A DNA stretch of 64,000 nt from JAGVSR01 sp033765145 (lineage in GTDB: Bacteria; Pseudomonadota; Alphaproteobacteria; Rhizobiales; Hyphomicrobiaceae), in the NCBI GenBank assembly GCA_033765145.1, contig JANRIH010000024.1:1-64000 (forward strand), written 5' to 3'. How positions within the stretch are numbered: position 1 is the stretch's first letter; each line of letters starts with the position of its first letter. The notes under the pieces are model-generated. The model was not told the origin of the DNA. It saw only the letters and a list, made by a program, of their open reading frames with translations, and did not search any database. The position numbers and the translations under genes were made by a program. Below are positions 17,104 to 27,100 of this stretch, piece by piece.

Positions 17104-18345
17104 ATGGCCACGATCAAACACAAAGCCAAAGACCAGCAGCTCAACAGCTATGCGACGGGACCGGACGACAAGGGCTTCTTCGGCCTTTTCGGCGGGCGGT
17201 TCGTCGCCGAAACGCTGATGCCGCTCATTCTCGAGCTGGAGCGGGCCTACAACGCGGCCAAGGCCGATCCGGCGTTCGCGGCGGAGCTCGCGCACCTCAA
17301 CACGCACTATGCCGGGCGTCCGAGCCCGCTCTACTTCGCCGAGCGCCTGACCGAGGAACTCGGTGGCGCGAAGATCTATTTCAAGCGCGATGAGCTCAAT
17401 CACACGGGCTCGCACAAGATCAACAACTGTCTGGGTCAAATCCTGCTCGCGCGGCGCATGGGCAAGACGCGCATCATCGCGGAGACGGGCGCTGGACAGC
17501 ATGGCGTCGCGGTCGCGACGGTCTGCGCGAAGTACGGCATGCCTTGCGAAATCTACATGGGCGCGGTCGATGTCGAGCGGCAGTCGCCGAATGTCGCGCG
17601 CATGAAGCTGTTGGGCGCGAAGCTCAATCCTGTGACGGCGGGTGCTGGTACGCTGAAGGACGCCATGAACGAGGCGCTCCGCGACTGGGTAACAAATGTC
17701 CGCGACACCTACTACCTTATCGGCACGGCGGCGGGTCCCCATCCCTATCCGGCCATGGTGCGCGACTTCCAGTCGATCATCGGCCGCGAGACGAAAGAGC
17801 AGATGATGGCGATGGAAGGCCGGCTGCCGGACGTGCTCATCGCATGCATCGGCGGGGGATCGAATGCGATTGGTCTCTTTCATCCGTTTCTCGACGACAA
17901 AGAAGTCGCCATCTACGGCGTCGAGGCGGGCGGGCACGGTCTCGACGTGCCGAACGGACACGCGGCGTCGATGACGGGCGGTACGCCGGGCGTTCTCCAC
18001 GGCAACCGCACCTATCTTCTGCAGGACGCGGACGGGCAGATCCTCGAAGGGCACTCGATTTCGGCCGGCCTCGATTATCCCGGTGTCGGACCGGAACACG
18101 CGTGGCTTAAGGATACCGGCCGCGTGACGTACGTGGCGATCACGGATGCCGAGGCGCTCGACGCACTTCAGATGTGCACGCGGCTCGAAGGCATCATTCC
18201 GGCGCTCGAGCCGAGCCACGCGCTCGCGTGGGTCAAGAAGCTCGCGCCGACGCTCGGCAAGGACAAGCTGCTCGTGATGAACCTTTGCGGTCGCGGGGAC
18301 AAAGACCTCTTCACGGTCGCAAAAGCGCTGGGCTTGAAGATCTAA
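17104..18345 (+). CDS. trpB: Tryptophan synthase beta subunit
   Basis: A 413-residue PLP enzyme that joins indole and serine. The PLP lysine is in HTGSHKINN, followed by GAGQHGVA and the phosphate-binding GGGSNA loop. Length and motifs are those of TrpB1. In related genomes trpA follows at once. Here a convergent L,D-transpeptidase gene lies between, so trpA starts 1.7 kb downstream. Confidence 0.98.
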   Translation: MATIKHKAKDQQLNSYATGPDDKGFFGLFGGRFVAETLMPLILELERAYNAAKADPAFAAELAHLNTHYAGRPSPLYFAERLTEELGGAKIYFKRDELNHTGSHKINNCLGQILLARRMGKTRIIAETGAGQHGVAVATVCAKYGMPCEIYMGAVDVERQSPNVARMKLLGAKLNPVTAGAGTLKDAMNEALRDWVTNVRDTYYLIGTAAGPHPYPAMVRDFQSIIGRETKEQMMAMEGRLPDVLIACIGGGSNAIGLFHPFLDDKEVAIYGVEAGGHGLDVPNGHAASMTGGTPGVLHGNRTYLLQDADGQILEGHSISAGLDYPGVGPEHAWLKDTGRVTYVAITDAEALDALQMCTRLEGIIPALEPSHALAWVKKLAPTLGKDKLLVMNLCGRGDKDLFTVAKALGLKI

Positions 18346-18384
18346 GTGGGCGAACGGCGTTCTCGATCGCAAACGAGGCGCCGC

Positions 18385-19896
18385 TCACCACCATCCCTGC
18401 TTCGGATGATACTTGCGGACGCGCGGTCTGACCTTGACGGTGTTCGCCCTTGGGCCAGGGTCCTCGTAGTAGCCGAAGCCGAAGAGGCCGCCGCCGCTGT
18501 TCCAAGGTGCGTAAGTGGCAACCGGAACACTCACAGGCGGCGTCGGCCGGCGCGTCTTGAAGCCGCCCTGAGGATGATTGCTCAACACGGCGACGAATTC
18601 AGTTCGGTAGTTGGTCTCGCGGCTCAAAGGCTCGTCAGAAATGACGATCGACGATCGCGGCAACGCGCTCGGTCCGATGCGTTCGAGGACGTCCTCGGGG
18701 ATCGTGATGCGGTCGAGCGCGCTCGTGGCGTCATTCGCGTCATCGATCGTGACCGCGGACCAGCGAAGGCCCTCACCAACGGACGCCATCGCCGTGAACA
18801 CGTGTGTCCCGATGGGCAAATCTGGATCGCGGATCGCGATCGGCGCCACGATCGTCGCGTCGTACACTTCGCCGCCGTCGGGCCACGGTTTGCGCGTGTT
18901 CCGCCGTACGTAGATTTTCTGCGTCGCCCGGCTGATATAAATTGAGACGGGTTCCAGAGCGAGCTTCGCATCGCTCGCTGCCTTGGCTGTCGCGGTCATT
19001 TTGTCGGTGGCGGCCTTGACCGCTTCCTTTGACGCGGTCGCGGCATCGAGTTTCGGCTGCGCTTCGGCTCTCGCGGCTTCGAGCTTTGTCTCAAGTTCCG
19101 CGGCCTTCGGACCAGCCTTGAGCTTGCGTTCCTCGGCTCGCGCCCTCGCCTTGTCCGTCTTCGCATTCGCCAATGCCTTCTCGGCACTCTTGAGCTCTGC
19201 GTCGGCAGCGGCCTTCTGTCGTTCCAGTTTACGGAGCGATGCGGAAAGTGCCGCCGCCTCGCGCGCCGCCGTCTTGGCGGCCTTCTTCGCCTCGGACACG
19301 GCCTTGGCTGCTTCCGCCGCCTCAAGGTCGAGTGCCGCGGCACGTTCCGGAGCTGCTGCCACGAATTTCGCGTCCGGCACCAGCAGCGCTGAATGGGAGA
19401 TCTCGACCGGTGTCGTCTCATCCGGCGAAACAATCACCCGCATCCCGAGCCGAGTCTTGTCGAAAACTGTCCTCGCAAAGCCGTATGGCAGGCGCACGCA
19501 ACCTTTCGAGGCGGCGTATCCCGGCAGCGGGCCGCCATGCATCGCGATGCCGTTCCAGGTGAGACGCTGCATGTGGGGCATCTCGGCATCGTCATAGAGG
19601 TTCGAGCGATGATCCGCCTTCTTCTCGAGGATGGAGAAGACGCCGGCCGGCGTCTCGCGCCCTTTCATGCCTGTCGAGACTGGTGCGCGGAGGATCCAGC
19701 CTTCGGCATCGTAAAACGTGACCTGCTGGGTCTTGATGGAAACAATCGCCATGATCGGCTCGCCCGCTTCGCGCGGCGCGACAACCTCGGCGGGGCGTTC
19801 CGGGCGCGTCTCTCGGGCTGTCACGTCACCGGCGAGCGCGGCGAGGCCGGCCGCCGACACTAGGGCAAAGATGGCAGCCAGGCACAAACGCCTCAT
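18385..19896 (-). CDS. L,D-transpeptidase (YkuD domain) with coiled-coil region
   Basis: A 503-residue exported protein predicted to form 3-3 peptidoglycan crosslinks or attach proteins to peptidoglycan. I start it at ATG 19896, behind GAGGG, giving a good signal peptide (MRRLCLAAIFALVSAAG..). An open frame upstream to 20409 is antisense to trpA. The YkuD domain spans about 48-150, with H120 and catalytic C133 in HGGPLPGYAASKGCVRL. Residues ~170-310 form a long Ala/Lys/Glu coiled coil. A C-terminal part (VSIYISRATQKIYVRR, then PDLPIGTHVF) looks like a second YkuD half without a Cys. It lies antisense between trpB and trpA, an unusual place. Confidence 0.9.
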   Translation of the reverse strand: MRRLCLAAIFALVSAAGLAALAGDVTARETRPERPAEVVAPREAGEPIMAIVSIKTQQVTFYDAEGWILRAPVSTGMKGRETPAGVFSILEKKADHRSNLYDDAEMPHMQRLTWNGIAMHGGPLPGYAASKGCVRLPYGFARTVFDKTRLGMRVIVSPDETTPVEISHSALLVPDAKFVAAAPERAAALDLEAAEAAKAVSEAKKAAKTAAREAAALSASLRKLERQKAAADAELKSAEKALANAKTDKARARAEERKLKAGPKAAELETKLEAARAEAQPKLDAATASKEAVKAATDKMTATAKAASDAKLALEPVSIYISRATQKIYVRRNTRKPWPDGGEVYDATIVAPIAIRDPDLPIGTHVFTAMASVGEGLRWSAVTIDDANDATSALDRITIPEDVLERIGPSALPRSSIVISDEPLSRETNYRTEFVAVLSNHPQGGFKTRRPTPPVSVPVATYAPWNSGGGLFGFGYYEDPGPRANTVKVRPRVRKYHPKQGWW

Positions 19897-20089
19897 GTTG
19901 GATTGTACCCTCGTACGCCAGCTTGACATGCCATGCCCCGATCGAGACGGAAGTTCCTCTGTTCTTCGATAGCCGATCTGCCGTCGGCTTCCAACCAACC
20001 TAGGACTTTTCGTCAAGGCGCGCGGCGCGCCCTTGACCCTGTTGCAATTGCGTCCTAGGAGCGGCGGATCGCTCAGGACCCGACGAGAT

Positions 20090-20929
20090 ATGAACGCGAA
20101 CACAGTGACGAGCTCTCGCATCGAGACGCGCTTCGCCAAGCTCAAGGCCGACGGCCGCGCCGCGCTCGTTACCTTCATCACGGCCGGTGATCCCGATGCC
20201 GAGACCTCGGCCGCCATCCTCGCCGGGCTGCCGGCGGCCGGCGCCGACATCGTCGAACTCGGTATGCCGTTTTCCGACCCGATGGCCGACGGCCCGCCGA
20301 TCCAGATGTCGGGGCAACGCGCGTTGAAGGCCGGGCAGACGATGGTCAAGACGCTCGCGATGGTGCGCGCCTTTCGAGCGAAGGACGCCGAGACGCCGAT
20401 CGTCCTCATGGGCTACTACAATCCCATCTATGTTTACGGCAACGAGCGGTTCCTCGACGATGCCAAGGCGGCCGGTGTCGACGGTCTTATCGTGGTCGAC
20501 GTGCCGCCGGAGGCGGATGACGAGCTTTGCCTACCGGCCGTGGAGCGCGGGCTCAATTTCATCCGTCTTGCGACGCCGACGACGGACGCGGCGCGCCTTC
20601 CTGCCGTGCTTAAGAATACCTCGGGCTTCGTGTATTACGTTTCGATCACGGGCATCACGGGCGCTGCGGCGCCGATCGTGACGGATGTTGCGGGCAATGT
20701 CGCGCGCATCAAGGGTGAGACCAACTTGCCGGTGGCCGTTGGCTTCGGTGTCCGATCCCCCGAGCAGGCGGCGCAGCTCGCGAAGATCGCCGACGGCGTG
20801 GTCGTCGGGTCGGCGCTCGTAACCACGATAGCGCAATCACTGGACGGGGCCGGCAAGGCGACTGGCCAAACGGTGAATTCCGTTCTACAACTCGTCGCCG
20901 GTCTCAGCGCGGCCTTGAAGACAACCTGA
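20090..20929 (+). CDS. trpA: Tryptophan synthase alpha subunit
   Basis: A 279-residue TIM barrel that cleaves indole-3-glycerol phosphate and feeds indole to TrpB. I start it at ATG 20090 (MNANTVTSSRIETRF); the longer frame from 20033 has no family support. The catalytic Glu is in VELGMPFSDPMADGP and the catalytic Asp is in GLIVVDVPPEE-like GLIVVDVPPEAD. GFGVRSPEQ and the GSALV end bind phosphate. It is separated from trpB by the L,D-transpeptidase gene and must have its own promoter in 19897-20089. Confidence 0.97.
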   Translation: MNANTVTSSRIETRFAKLKADGRAALVTFITAGDPDAETSAAILAGLPAAGADIVELGMPFSDPMADGPPIQMSGQRALKAGQTMVKTLAMVRAFRAKDAETPIVLMGYYNPIYVYGNERFLDDAKAAGVDGLIVVDVPPEADDELCLPAVERGLNFIRLATPTTDAARLPAVLKNTSGFVYYVSITGITGAAAPIVTDVAGNVARIKGETNLPVAVGFGVRSPEQAAQLAKIADGVVVGSALVTTIAQSLDGAGKATGQTVNSVLQLVAGLSAALKTT

Positions 20930-21036
20930 AGAGTGCCGGACCGGTCTCATCGTGCGCATCGCGAGGGGCCGAGCGGCGGTCTCCTGCCGGGTCGCTGGTT
21001 CGGGCAACGATAGTCCGTCCGGCATGAATGGCGATG

Positions 21037-21072
21037 TGTGTGGCGACATGTGTGGCGACATGTGTGGCGACT
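21037..21072 (+). repeat. Three tandem copies of a 12-bp unit upstream of accD
   Basis: The unit TGTGTGGCGACA occurs at 21037, 21049 and 21061 (the last ends in T). It lies inside the 278-bp trpA-accD spacer, which otherwise shows no gene. Translated, the unit gives a repeated Cys-Gly-Asp-Met in one frame, but that frame has no ribosome-binding site and I do not consider it a gene. Confidence 0.8.
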
Positions 21073-21207
21073 GGGCGCCGTCGCCGGGCTTGACCGCGGC
21101 CCCCTCACCGACACAATGCGGCCCGAGAAATCTAGCGGCCGGTCCTGGGACCAACCACTGACAGACCGGCGATCCCGCCCGACTTCGGGCGTTGAGGAGC
21201 GAAATTC

Positions 21208-22251
21208 GTGAACTGGATCAACAATGTCGTCAGGCCGAAGATTCGGAGCTTCCTGACGACCAAGCGCGAAGTGCCGGACAATCTCTGGGTCAAGTGCCCC
21301 GAGACCGGTCAGATGGTCTTCTACAAGGACCTCGAAGCCAATCAGTTCGTCGTGCCGGGCTCCGATTTCCACATGCGCATCGGCGCCAGGGCGCGGCTCG
21401 GCAATCTCTTCGACGGCGGCGCCTATGATGTCGTTCCCGTGCCGCCCGTGCCGCAGGACCCGCTCAAGTTCCGCGACGGCCGGCGCTATACGGACCGTCT
21501 CAAAGACGCGAAGACCAAGACCACGCTCGAGGATGCAGTGCTCATCGGCGAGGGCCGGCTCGAGGGTCAGAAGGTCGTGGCTGCGGCGCAGGATTTCGAG
21601 TTCATGGGCGGCTCACTCGGCATGGCGGCCGGCGAGGCCGTCATCACGGGTATGCTGCGGGCCGTCGCGATCAAGTCGCCCTTCATCCTGTTCGCGGCCT
21701 CGGGTGGCGCGCGCATGCAGGAAGGCATCCTGTCGCTCATGCAGATGCCGCGGTCGACGATCGCGGTGCAGAGATTGCGCGAAGCGGGACTGCCCTATCT
21801 CGTCGTCCTCACCGATCCGACGACGGGCGGTGTGACCGCGTCCTACGCGATGCTCGGCGATGTCCACATCGCGGAGCCTGGTGCGCTCATCTGTTTCGCC
21901 GGGCCGCGCGTCATCCAGCAGACGATCCGAGAGCAATTGCCCGAAGGCTTCCAGCGCTCGGAATATCTGCTCGAGCATGGCATGATCGACATGGTCGTGC
22001 ACCGGCACAAGCTCCGGGAAACGCTGGCGCGTCTCTGCCGTCTGTTGACCGGGTCCGGCGCACAGAAGGTCGATCAGAAGACGCATCTCAATGGTCACAA
22101 AGTCGAGGGCCAGCTTGTCGCTGCGGGGAAGGACGACCGATCCATCGTCGATCCTGAGCCGGTTCCGGACAGCGACCGGTTCCCGCGGACAAGAGCGGAC
22201 GCGTCGGCCCGCGACAAATCTGCGGCAAACAAGGACGCTTCGAAATCTTGA
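21208..22251 (+). CDS. accD: Acetyl-CoA carboxylase carboxyltransferase subunit beta
   Basis: A 347-residue subunit of the carboxyltransferase that moves the carboxyl group from biotin to acetyl-CoA. The GTG start at 21208 follows GAGGAG. The crotonase-type core is clear: FMGGSLGMAAGEA, FAASGGARMQEGILSLMQM and PTTGGVTASYAMLGD. The N-terminal four-Cys zinc ribbon of E. coli AccD is degenerate here: only one Cys (VKCPETGQ) remains, and the second CxxC is replaced by VPGSDFH. The same loss occurs in Bradyrhizobium-type AccD from memory. It is followed by folC, as usual. Confidence 0.97.
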   Translation: MNWINNVVRPKIRSFLTTKREVPDNLWVKCPETGQMVFYKDLEANQFVVPGSDFHMRIGARARLGNLFDGGAYDVVPVPPVPQDPLKFRDGRRYTDRLKDAKTKTTLEDAVLIGEGRLEGQKVVAAAQDFEFMGGSLGMAAGEAVITGMLRAVAIKSPFILFAASGGARMQEGILSLMQMPRSTIAVQRLREAGLPYLVVLTDPTTGGVTASYAMLGDVHIAEPGALICFAGPRVIQQTIREQLPEGFQRSEYLLEHGMIDMVVHRHKLRETLARLCRLLTGSGAQKVDQKTHLNGHKVEGQLVAAGKDDRSIVDPEPVPDSDRFPRTRADASARDKSAANKDASKS

Positions 22252-22359
22252 GGCGGCGAGGGCCACACACGCCGTTCCAAGGTCTATAACGGCCTGGTCT
22301 CATCTCGTGACGACGTTGAAAGCCGGGGCCTTGGCCCATCAGACCGCAGAGGGCGGCTC

Positions 22360-23691
22360 ATGGCACAGAGCGACAAGCTTCTCGCCGATCTGAAGCTCCT
22401 GCATCCGAAGCTCATCGACCTGTCGCTCGGACGGATCGAGCGCCTGCTTGGCAAGCTCGGCGATCCGCAGAGACGGCTGCCGCCGGTGGTGCACATCGCC
22501 GGGACCAACGGCAAAGGGTCAACGACGGCGTTCCTGAAGGCCATGCTGATCGCGGCCGGCCGGCGCGTGCACGTCTATACGTCGCCGCATCTCGTACGAT
22601 TCCACGAACGGATCGAGCTTGCGGGGCGCGATGGGCTTTCGCGGCCGATCTCGGAAGATCTTCTGGTCGACGTCCTCATTCGGACGCAGAGCGTCAACGA
22701 CGGGGACGACATCACGCAATTCGAGATCACGACCGCGGCGGCATTCCTCGCGTTTGCGGAAACGGCGGCCGACGTGCTCCTGCTCGAAGTCGGGCTCGGC
22801 GGCCGGCTCGACGCCACCAACGTCGTCGCGCGGCCCGAGCTCTGCATCATCACGCCCGTGTCGATGGATCATGCGGAGAAGCTCGGACCGACGCTGCGGG
22901 ACATCGCGCGCGAGAAGGCTGGCATTCTGAAGCGCGGTGTGCCGGCCGTCATCTCGCAGCAGAGCGATGACGCGCTCGACGTCATCGTCGAAGCGGGGCG
23001 GAGGGCCGGCGCGCCCTTGACTGTCTGGGGGCAGGATTTCGACGCCTTCGAACAAAACGGCCGGCTCGTCGTGCAGACGGAAGACCGCGTGCTCGATCTG
23101 CCGTTGCCTTCGCTCTTCGGACGGCACCAGATCGTCAACGCCGCGACGGCCGTCGCGGCGGCGCTGGCGATGTCGCGGCTGGTCATCGACGAGACCGCCA
23201 TCGAGCGCGGCCTGTCGACAGCGCGATGGCCGGCGCGCATGCAGCGCCTGGACAGCGGACCGTTACCGGATGGTTTGCGCGCCACATCGGAGCTGTGGCT
23301 CGACGGCGGGCACAATCCGGCAGCTGGCATCGTGCTAGCGCAGACGCTCGCCGATCTCGAGGAGCGATCGCCGAAGACGCTCTACGTCGTCGCGGGGATG
23401 ATGGGCCTCAAGGACGCCGCCGGTTTCCTTGCGCCATTTCGGGGTCTTGTCCGGCATGTCGTGACGGTTCCGATCCCCGGCGCGCATGAACAGCCGTTTG
23501 CGCCGGACGCGCTTGCCGATGTTGCCCGCACCGTTGGGCTGTCCGCGACCTCGGCTTCCGATATCGAAGCTGCGCTCGCGCATATCGAGGCGCTCGATCC
23601 CGAGCCCAAACGTATTCTCATCTGCGGCTCACTCTATCTCGCCGGCCATATCCTGGCGATCCAGGAAGGCGTCGAGGTTCACGGCAACTGA
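22360..23691 (+). CDS. folC: Bifunctional folylpolyglutamate synthase / dihydrofolate synthase
   Basis: A 443-residue Mur-ligase-family enzyme that adds glutamate to dihydropteroate and to folates. The ATP-binding loop is HIAGTNGKGSTTAF at about residues 46-59. Further motifs are YTSPHLVRFHERI, LLEVGLGGRLDATNV and the C-terminal WLDGGHNPAA. It ends the plus-strand block and faces trxA, with a shared terminator between. Confidence 0.96.
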   Translation: MAQSDKLLADLKLLHPKLIDLSLGRIERLLGKLGDPQRRLPPVVHIAGTNGKGSTTAFLKAMLIAAGRRVHVYTSPHLVRFHERIELAGRDGLSRPISEDLLVDVLIRTQSVNDGDDITQFEITTAAAFLAFAETAADVLLLEVGLGGRLDATNVVARPELCIITPVSMDHAEKLGPTLRDIAREKAGILKRGVPAVISQQSDDALDVIVEAGRRAGAPLTVWGQDFDAFEQNGRLVVQTEDRVLDLPLPSLFGRHQIVNAATAVAAALAMSRLVIDETAIERGLSTARWPARMQRLDSGPLPDGLRATSELWLDGGHNPAAGIVLAQTLADLEERSPKTLYVVAGMMGLKDAAGFLAPFRGLVRHVVTVPIPGAHEQPFAPDALADVARTVGLSATSASDIEAALAHIEALDPEPKRILICGSLYLAGHILAIQEGVEVHGN

Positions 23692-23708
23692 AGGTCGGGA
23701 GACGAAAA

Positions 23709-23740
23709 AGGCCCCGCGGATTTATCGCGGAGCCTTCTCT
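23709..23740. terminator. Terminator between convergent folC and trxA
   Basis: AGGCCCCGCG (23709-23718) pairs with CGCGGAGCCT (23726-23735) with one mismatch. It is flanked by an A-run on the left and TCTCTT on the right, so it can act on both strands. Confidence 0.75.
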
Positions 23741-23762
23741 TCACGTTCGAATTTCGGACGTC

Positions 23763-24095
23763 TCAGGCCGTGATCGAGCCTGTGACCCAGTCCTCGAGCT
23801 TCTTCTTCTGCACCAGCGCGCCGACGTGCTGTGCGGCGACCTCGCCGTTCTTGAAGACGATGAGCGTCGGCATGGCGCGGATGTTGTACTTCGCAGTGAT
23901 GGCGGGGTTCTGATCGACGTCCACCTTCACGACCTTGACCTTGCCCTGCATCTCGGCAGCGACCTGGTCGAGAGCGGGCGCCATCGCCTTACAGGGACCG
24001 CACCACTCGGCAAAAAAGTCGACAACCACGGGCTCGGCAGATTTCAGCACGATCTCGTCGAAGGTGCTGTCCGAAACACTTGGTGTATTGGACAT
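23763..24095 (-). CDS. trxA: Thioredoxin 1
   Basis: A 110-residue dithiol oxidoreductase. The active site WCGPCK and the cis-Pro MPT are present, with VVVDFFAEW before and VDVDQNPAITAKY in the middle. I start it at ATG 24095 (MSNTPSV), which gives the normal length. The frame is open to 24158, which would add a 21-residue extension that is not typical. It lies 66 bp after addA, its conserved neighbour in Hyphomicrobiales. Confidence 0.96.
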   Translation of the reverse strand: MSNTPSVSDSTFDEIVLKSAEPVVVDFFAEWCGPCKAMAPALDQVAAEMQGKVKVVKVDVDQNPAITAKYNIRAMPTLIVFKNGEVAAQHVGALVQKKKLEDWVTGSITA

Positions 24096-24161
24096 ATTTT
24101 CAGCTTTCTCAAAAGCCGGACCGGAGACGGTCACGGCGCCAAATCGGTGTCGAGCCATTAA

Positions 24162-27100
24162 TTAGGTGGGCGGTGGGGCAGGGTCAAGACGTGCGCGATC
24201 AAGCCGCCACAATCGCGCCGTCGCATCGTCGAGAACAATCGCCGGAATCTCCATCAGTTTCGGCGCTTCCGTCCACAGGAGCGCGGCGCGGACCGTATGG
24301 CCGGGATAGATCGCCGCCAAGGCCAGCCGGTATGCGGCCAACTGCAAGAGATAGGTTTCCGCCACGTCGACGAGCGCGGTAGGGGCGAGCCTGTTCGTCT
24401 TGTAGTCGACGATCAGCACGGTTTGGCCCACGATCGCCAATCGATCGATCTGTCCCGTCAATCGCAACGGTGCGGCGCGGCCATGGGGATTGGCGATCTC
24501 GGCGGCGATGGCGACCTCCGCGCGGCTGTCCGGCCCGAACAAGGGCGCGAACCCGGGATCATTGAGGATGGTGATCACCTCGCGGACAATGCCCGTCTGA
24601 ACCCGCTTTGGCAGCGTCCCGGCACGGGCGGCAACGAATGCCAGCGCAGCCTCATTCCTCTTTGCCACCGGAAGTTCCGGAAGGTGTTCCAGAAGGCCAT
24701 GTGTCAGCACGCCGCGCAGGAACCTGTCGCTCGTTCCGCCAGTGCCGCTCGACGGTCGAGGCGGCGCAGGCTCGGCGAGCGCGTCGCGCGGCGGCTCCAT
24801 CGGCTTCGGGTCGCCTTCGTCGTCGGTGTCGTAGGGCGCCAGTCGTGACGGAGCGAGAGGAACAGCCAGAGATGCCTCGCGGGGCGCGGGCGTCGTTGCC
24901 CAGACCGGCCGTGTCGTGGCGGCCGCCGTGGAGCTCTTTCCTACCCGTGACGGTTCCGGATCGATGGACTGTAGCGCTTCGAGGATGAGGGTCGGTGCGT
25001 CCGGGCCTCCTTCGGGCCGTTCGGAGCCAGGAATCTTTGACAACACGTCCGCGACTTTGTCGTACCAGCAGCCGCTCGTCCGGCCCTTCTTGCCCTCGTA
25101 ACCGGTGACGATGAGGCGGTCGCGCGCGCGGGTCATCGCAACGTACAGCAGTCGGTTCCTCTCTTCGTCATCGCGTTCGGCCTCCCGAGCCCTCGCCTCC
25201 TCTATGGCGTCGAGAACCTTGGCGCCTTTGACGGGCCAGACGAACGGGCGGCCTTCGATTGCGGCTCCGCCGCTGACGAAGGGGTCGAGTAGGAGCGGCC
25301 GGCCGGCGTTCCTCGCCTGCGAGCGTCCGGCGCAGGTGTCGGGGAGAAAAACGACGGGCGCTTCGAGACCTTTTGCGCCGTGGATGGTCATGACGCGCAC
25401 CTCGTCGCGGCTCATGTCCATATCGCGCTTCAGTTCCGGGTTCTCGGACTGGAGTGCGGAGAGAAAGCTCGTGAGGGAGGGTGGCGCGCGATCGTCGAAG
25501 GCGATTGCGAAGCTCAGGAATTCGTCGATGGGATCGGCGGCTTCGGGGCCGAGGCGGGCGAGAAGACGTTGGCGCATGCCGTCGCGTTCGAGGAGGTTCG
25601 ACCAGAACTCGAACGGCGGGGCGAAGTCTGCCTTCTTGCGCCAGCGCTTCAGGGTCGATGCGGCCGTTGCAAGGCGGGGATTGACCGCGCTTGCGTCGAG
25701 GAGCGCCTTCCACAGCGTGCCTTTGCGTCCTGGCGCGAACGCGAGGAGATCGTCATCGTCGAGATCGAAGAGCGGGCTCTTCAAGACCTCGGCGAGCGCG
25801 AGATCGTCCTCGGGCAGCGTCAGGAAATGGCCGAGCGAGATCAAATCAGAAACCGCGATGTGCGCGGTCAACGTCAACCGGTCCGCTCCGGCGACGGCAA
25901 TGTTCCGCGATTTCAGCGCCGCAACCATGGGACCGGCGAACGGTCTGCGATTGCGGACGAGGATCATGATGTCCCCGGCGCGGAGCTTGCGGCCCTCGGA
26001 GGCAAGCTCTTCGCCGTGCGCGAGCCATTGCGCGATTGTTCCGGCGATCTTGTTGGCGAGGCGCACTTCGGGCTCGGTGCCGACACGCTCCTCGAGCGGC
26101 GCCCAAGCATCGGTTTCAGCGCCCGGATCGGCTTTTTCGGTCGGCCAGAGTTCGACGCGGCCCGCGTGACCGATGCGCTTCGCGATGTGCCGGATGGCGT
26201 CGGTGCCGGACGTAAGGCCCGGAGTTCGAGACGTATCTCTGAAGACGGCATCGACCGCCGTCAGCACGGGCGCGACGGTCCGGAACGACACGTCGAGTCC
26301 GATCCGGCGCCATGTGGCCCCCGCCTGCCGCGCCAGGGTCTCGAAGCGCTGCCCCATCTCGGCGAACATTTCGGGTGCCGCGCCCTGGAACGAGTAGATC
26401 GACTGCTTCTCGTCTCCGACGGCGAAGATCGTCTGCGGATTTGCGTGCGAACCTTCGCCCGCGAAGAATTCGGCGGCCAACGCTTCCACGACCTGCCATT
26501 GCTCGGGACTCGTGTCCTGGCTTTCGTCGACCAGAATATGATCGAGACCGCCGTCGAGCTTGTAGAGCACCCATTCGGTGCTGGCGCCGGTCAGTAGCAG
26601 ATTGCGGGTCTTGACGATGAGGTCGTCGAAGTCGAGAGCCGCGCGTCGCGCCTTCAAGGTCTGGTAGGTCTGCAGCACGGCGTCGCCCAAGTGATGCAGA
26701 GCCATGGTCGCGGCGAGGACTTCGAGCGCCTTCAGCGTCTTTCTAAGAACGTCAAATCGTGTCGACAGGCGCGAGAGCGTGTCATCGATCGAGGGCTCGA
26801 TTGCCAGGACCGCCTTTGTCGCAAATTTTCTGCGAGGCGCATCCTTACTGTCCAGAAGAAGTTCCGATAGGGCTTCGAAACGCTGATCCGCGGTCTTTGC
26901 ATCGCGGATCGCGCGCAGCTCTGCGGCGTGCTTCGCGTCTTTCTTCGAGCCCTGATCGAAGATCAGCGCCAGGCGCTCAGCGTCTCCAGGAGACAGGAGG
27001 TCCGCCGCCGTGGCCATGGTACGCTCCACGGTGGCGTCGTCGGCAATCTCGAAATGCGCCCGGAACAGGTGCTCGACCCGGTCAAGGCCGGAAAGTTTTC

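Noticed and set aside
17065..18372. 435-codon minus-strand open frame
   Set aside because: Antisense to trpB over its full length.
19897..20409. N-terminal extension of the L,D-transpeptidase
   Set aside because: It would run antisense through the trpA 5' end and put 171 non-homologous residues before a perfectly good signal peptide.
20952..21161. Small Cys-Gly-Asp-Met repeat peptide
   Set aside because: No ribosome-binding site and no initiation context; explained by the 12-bp tandem repeat.
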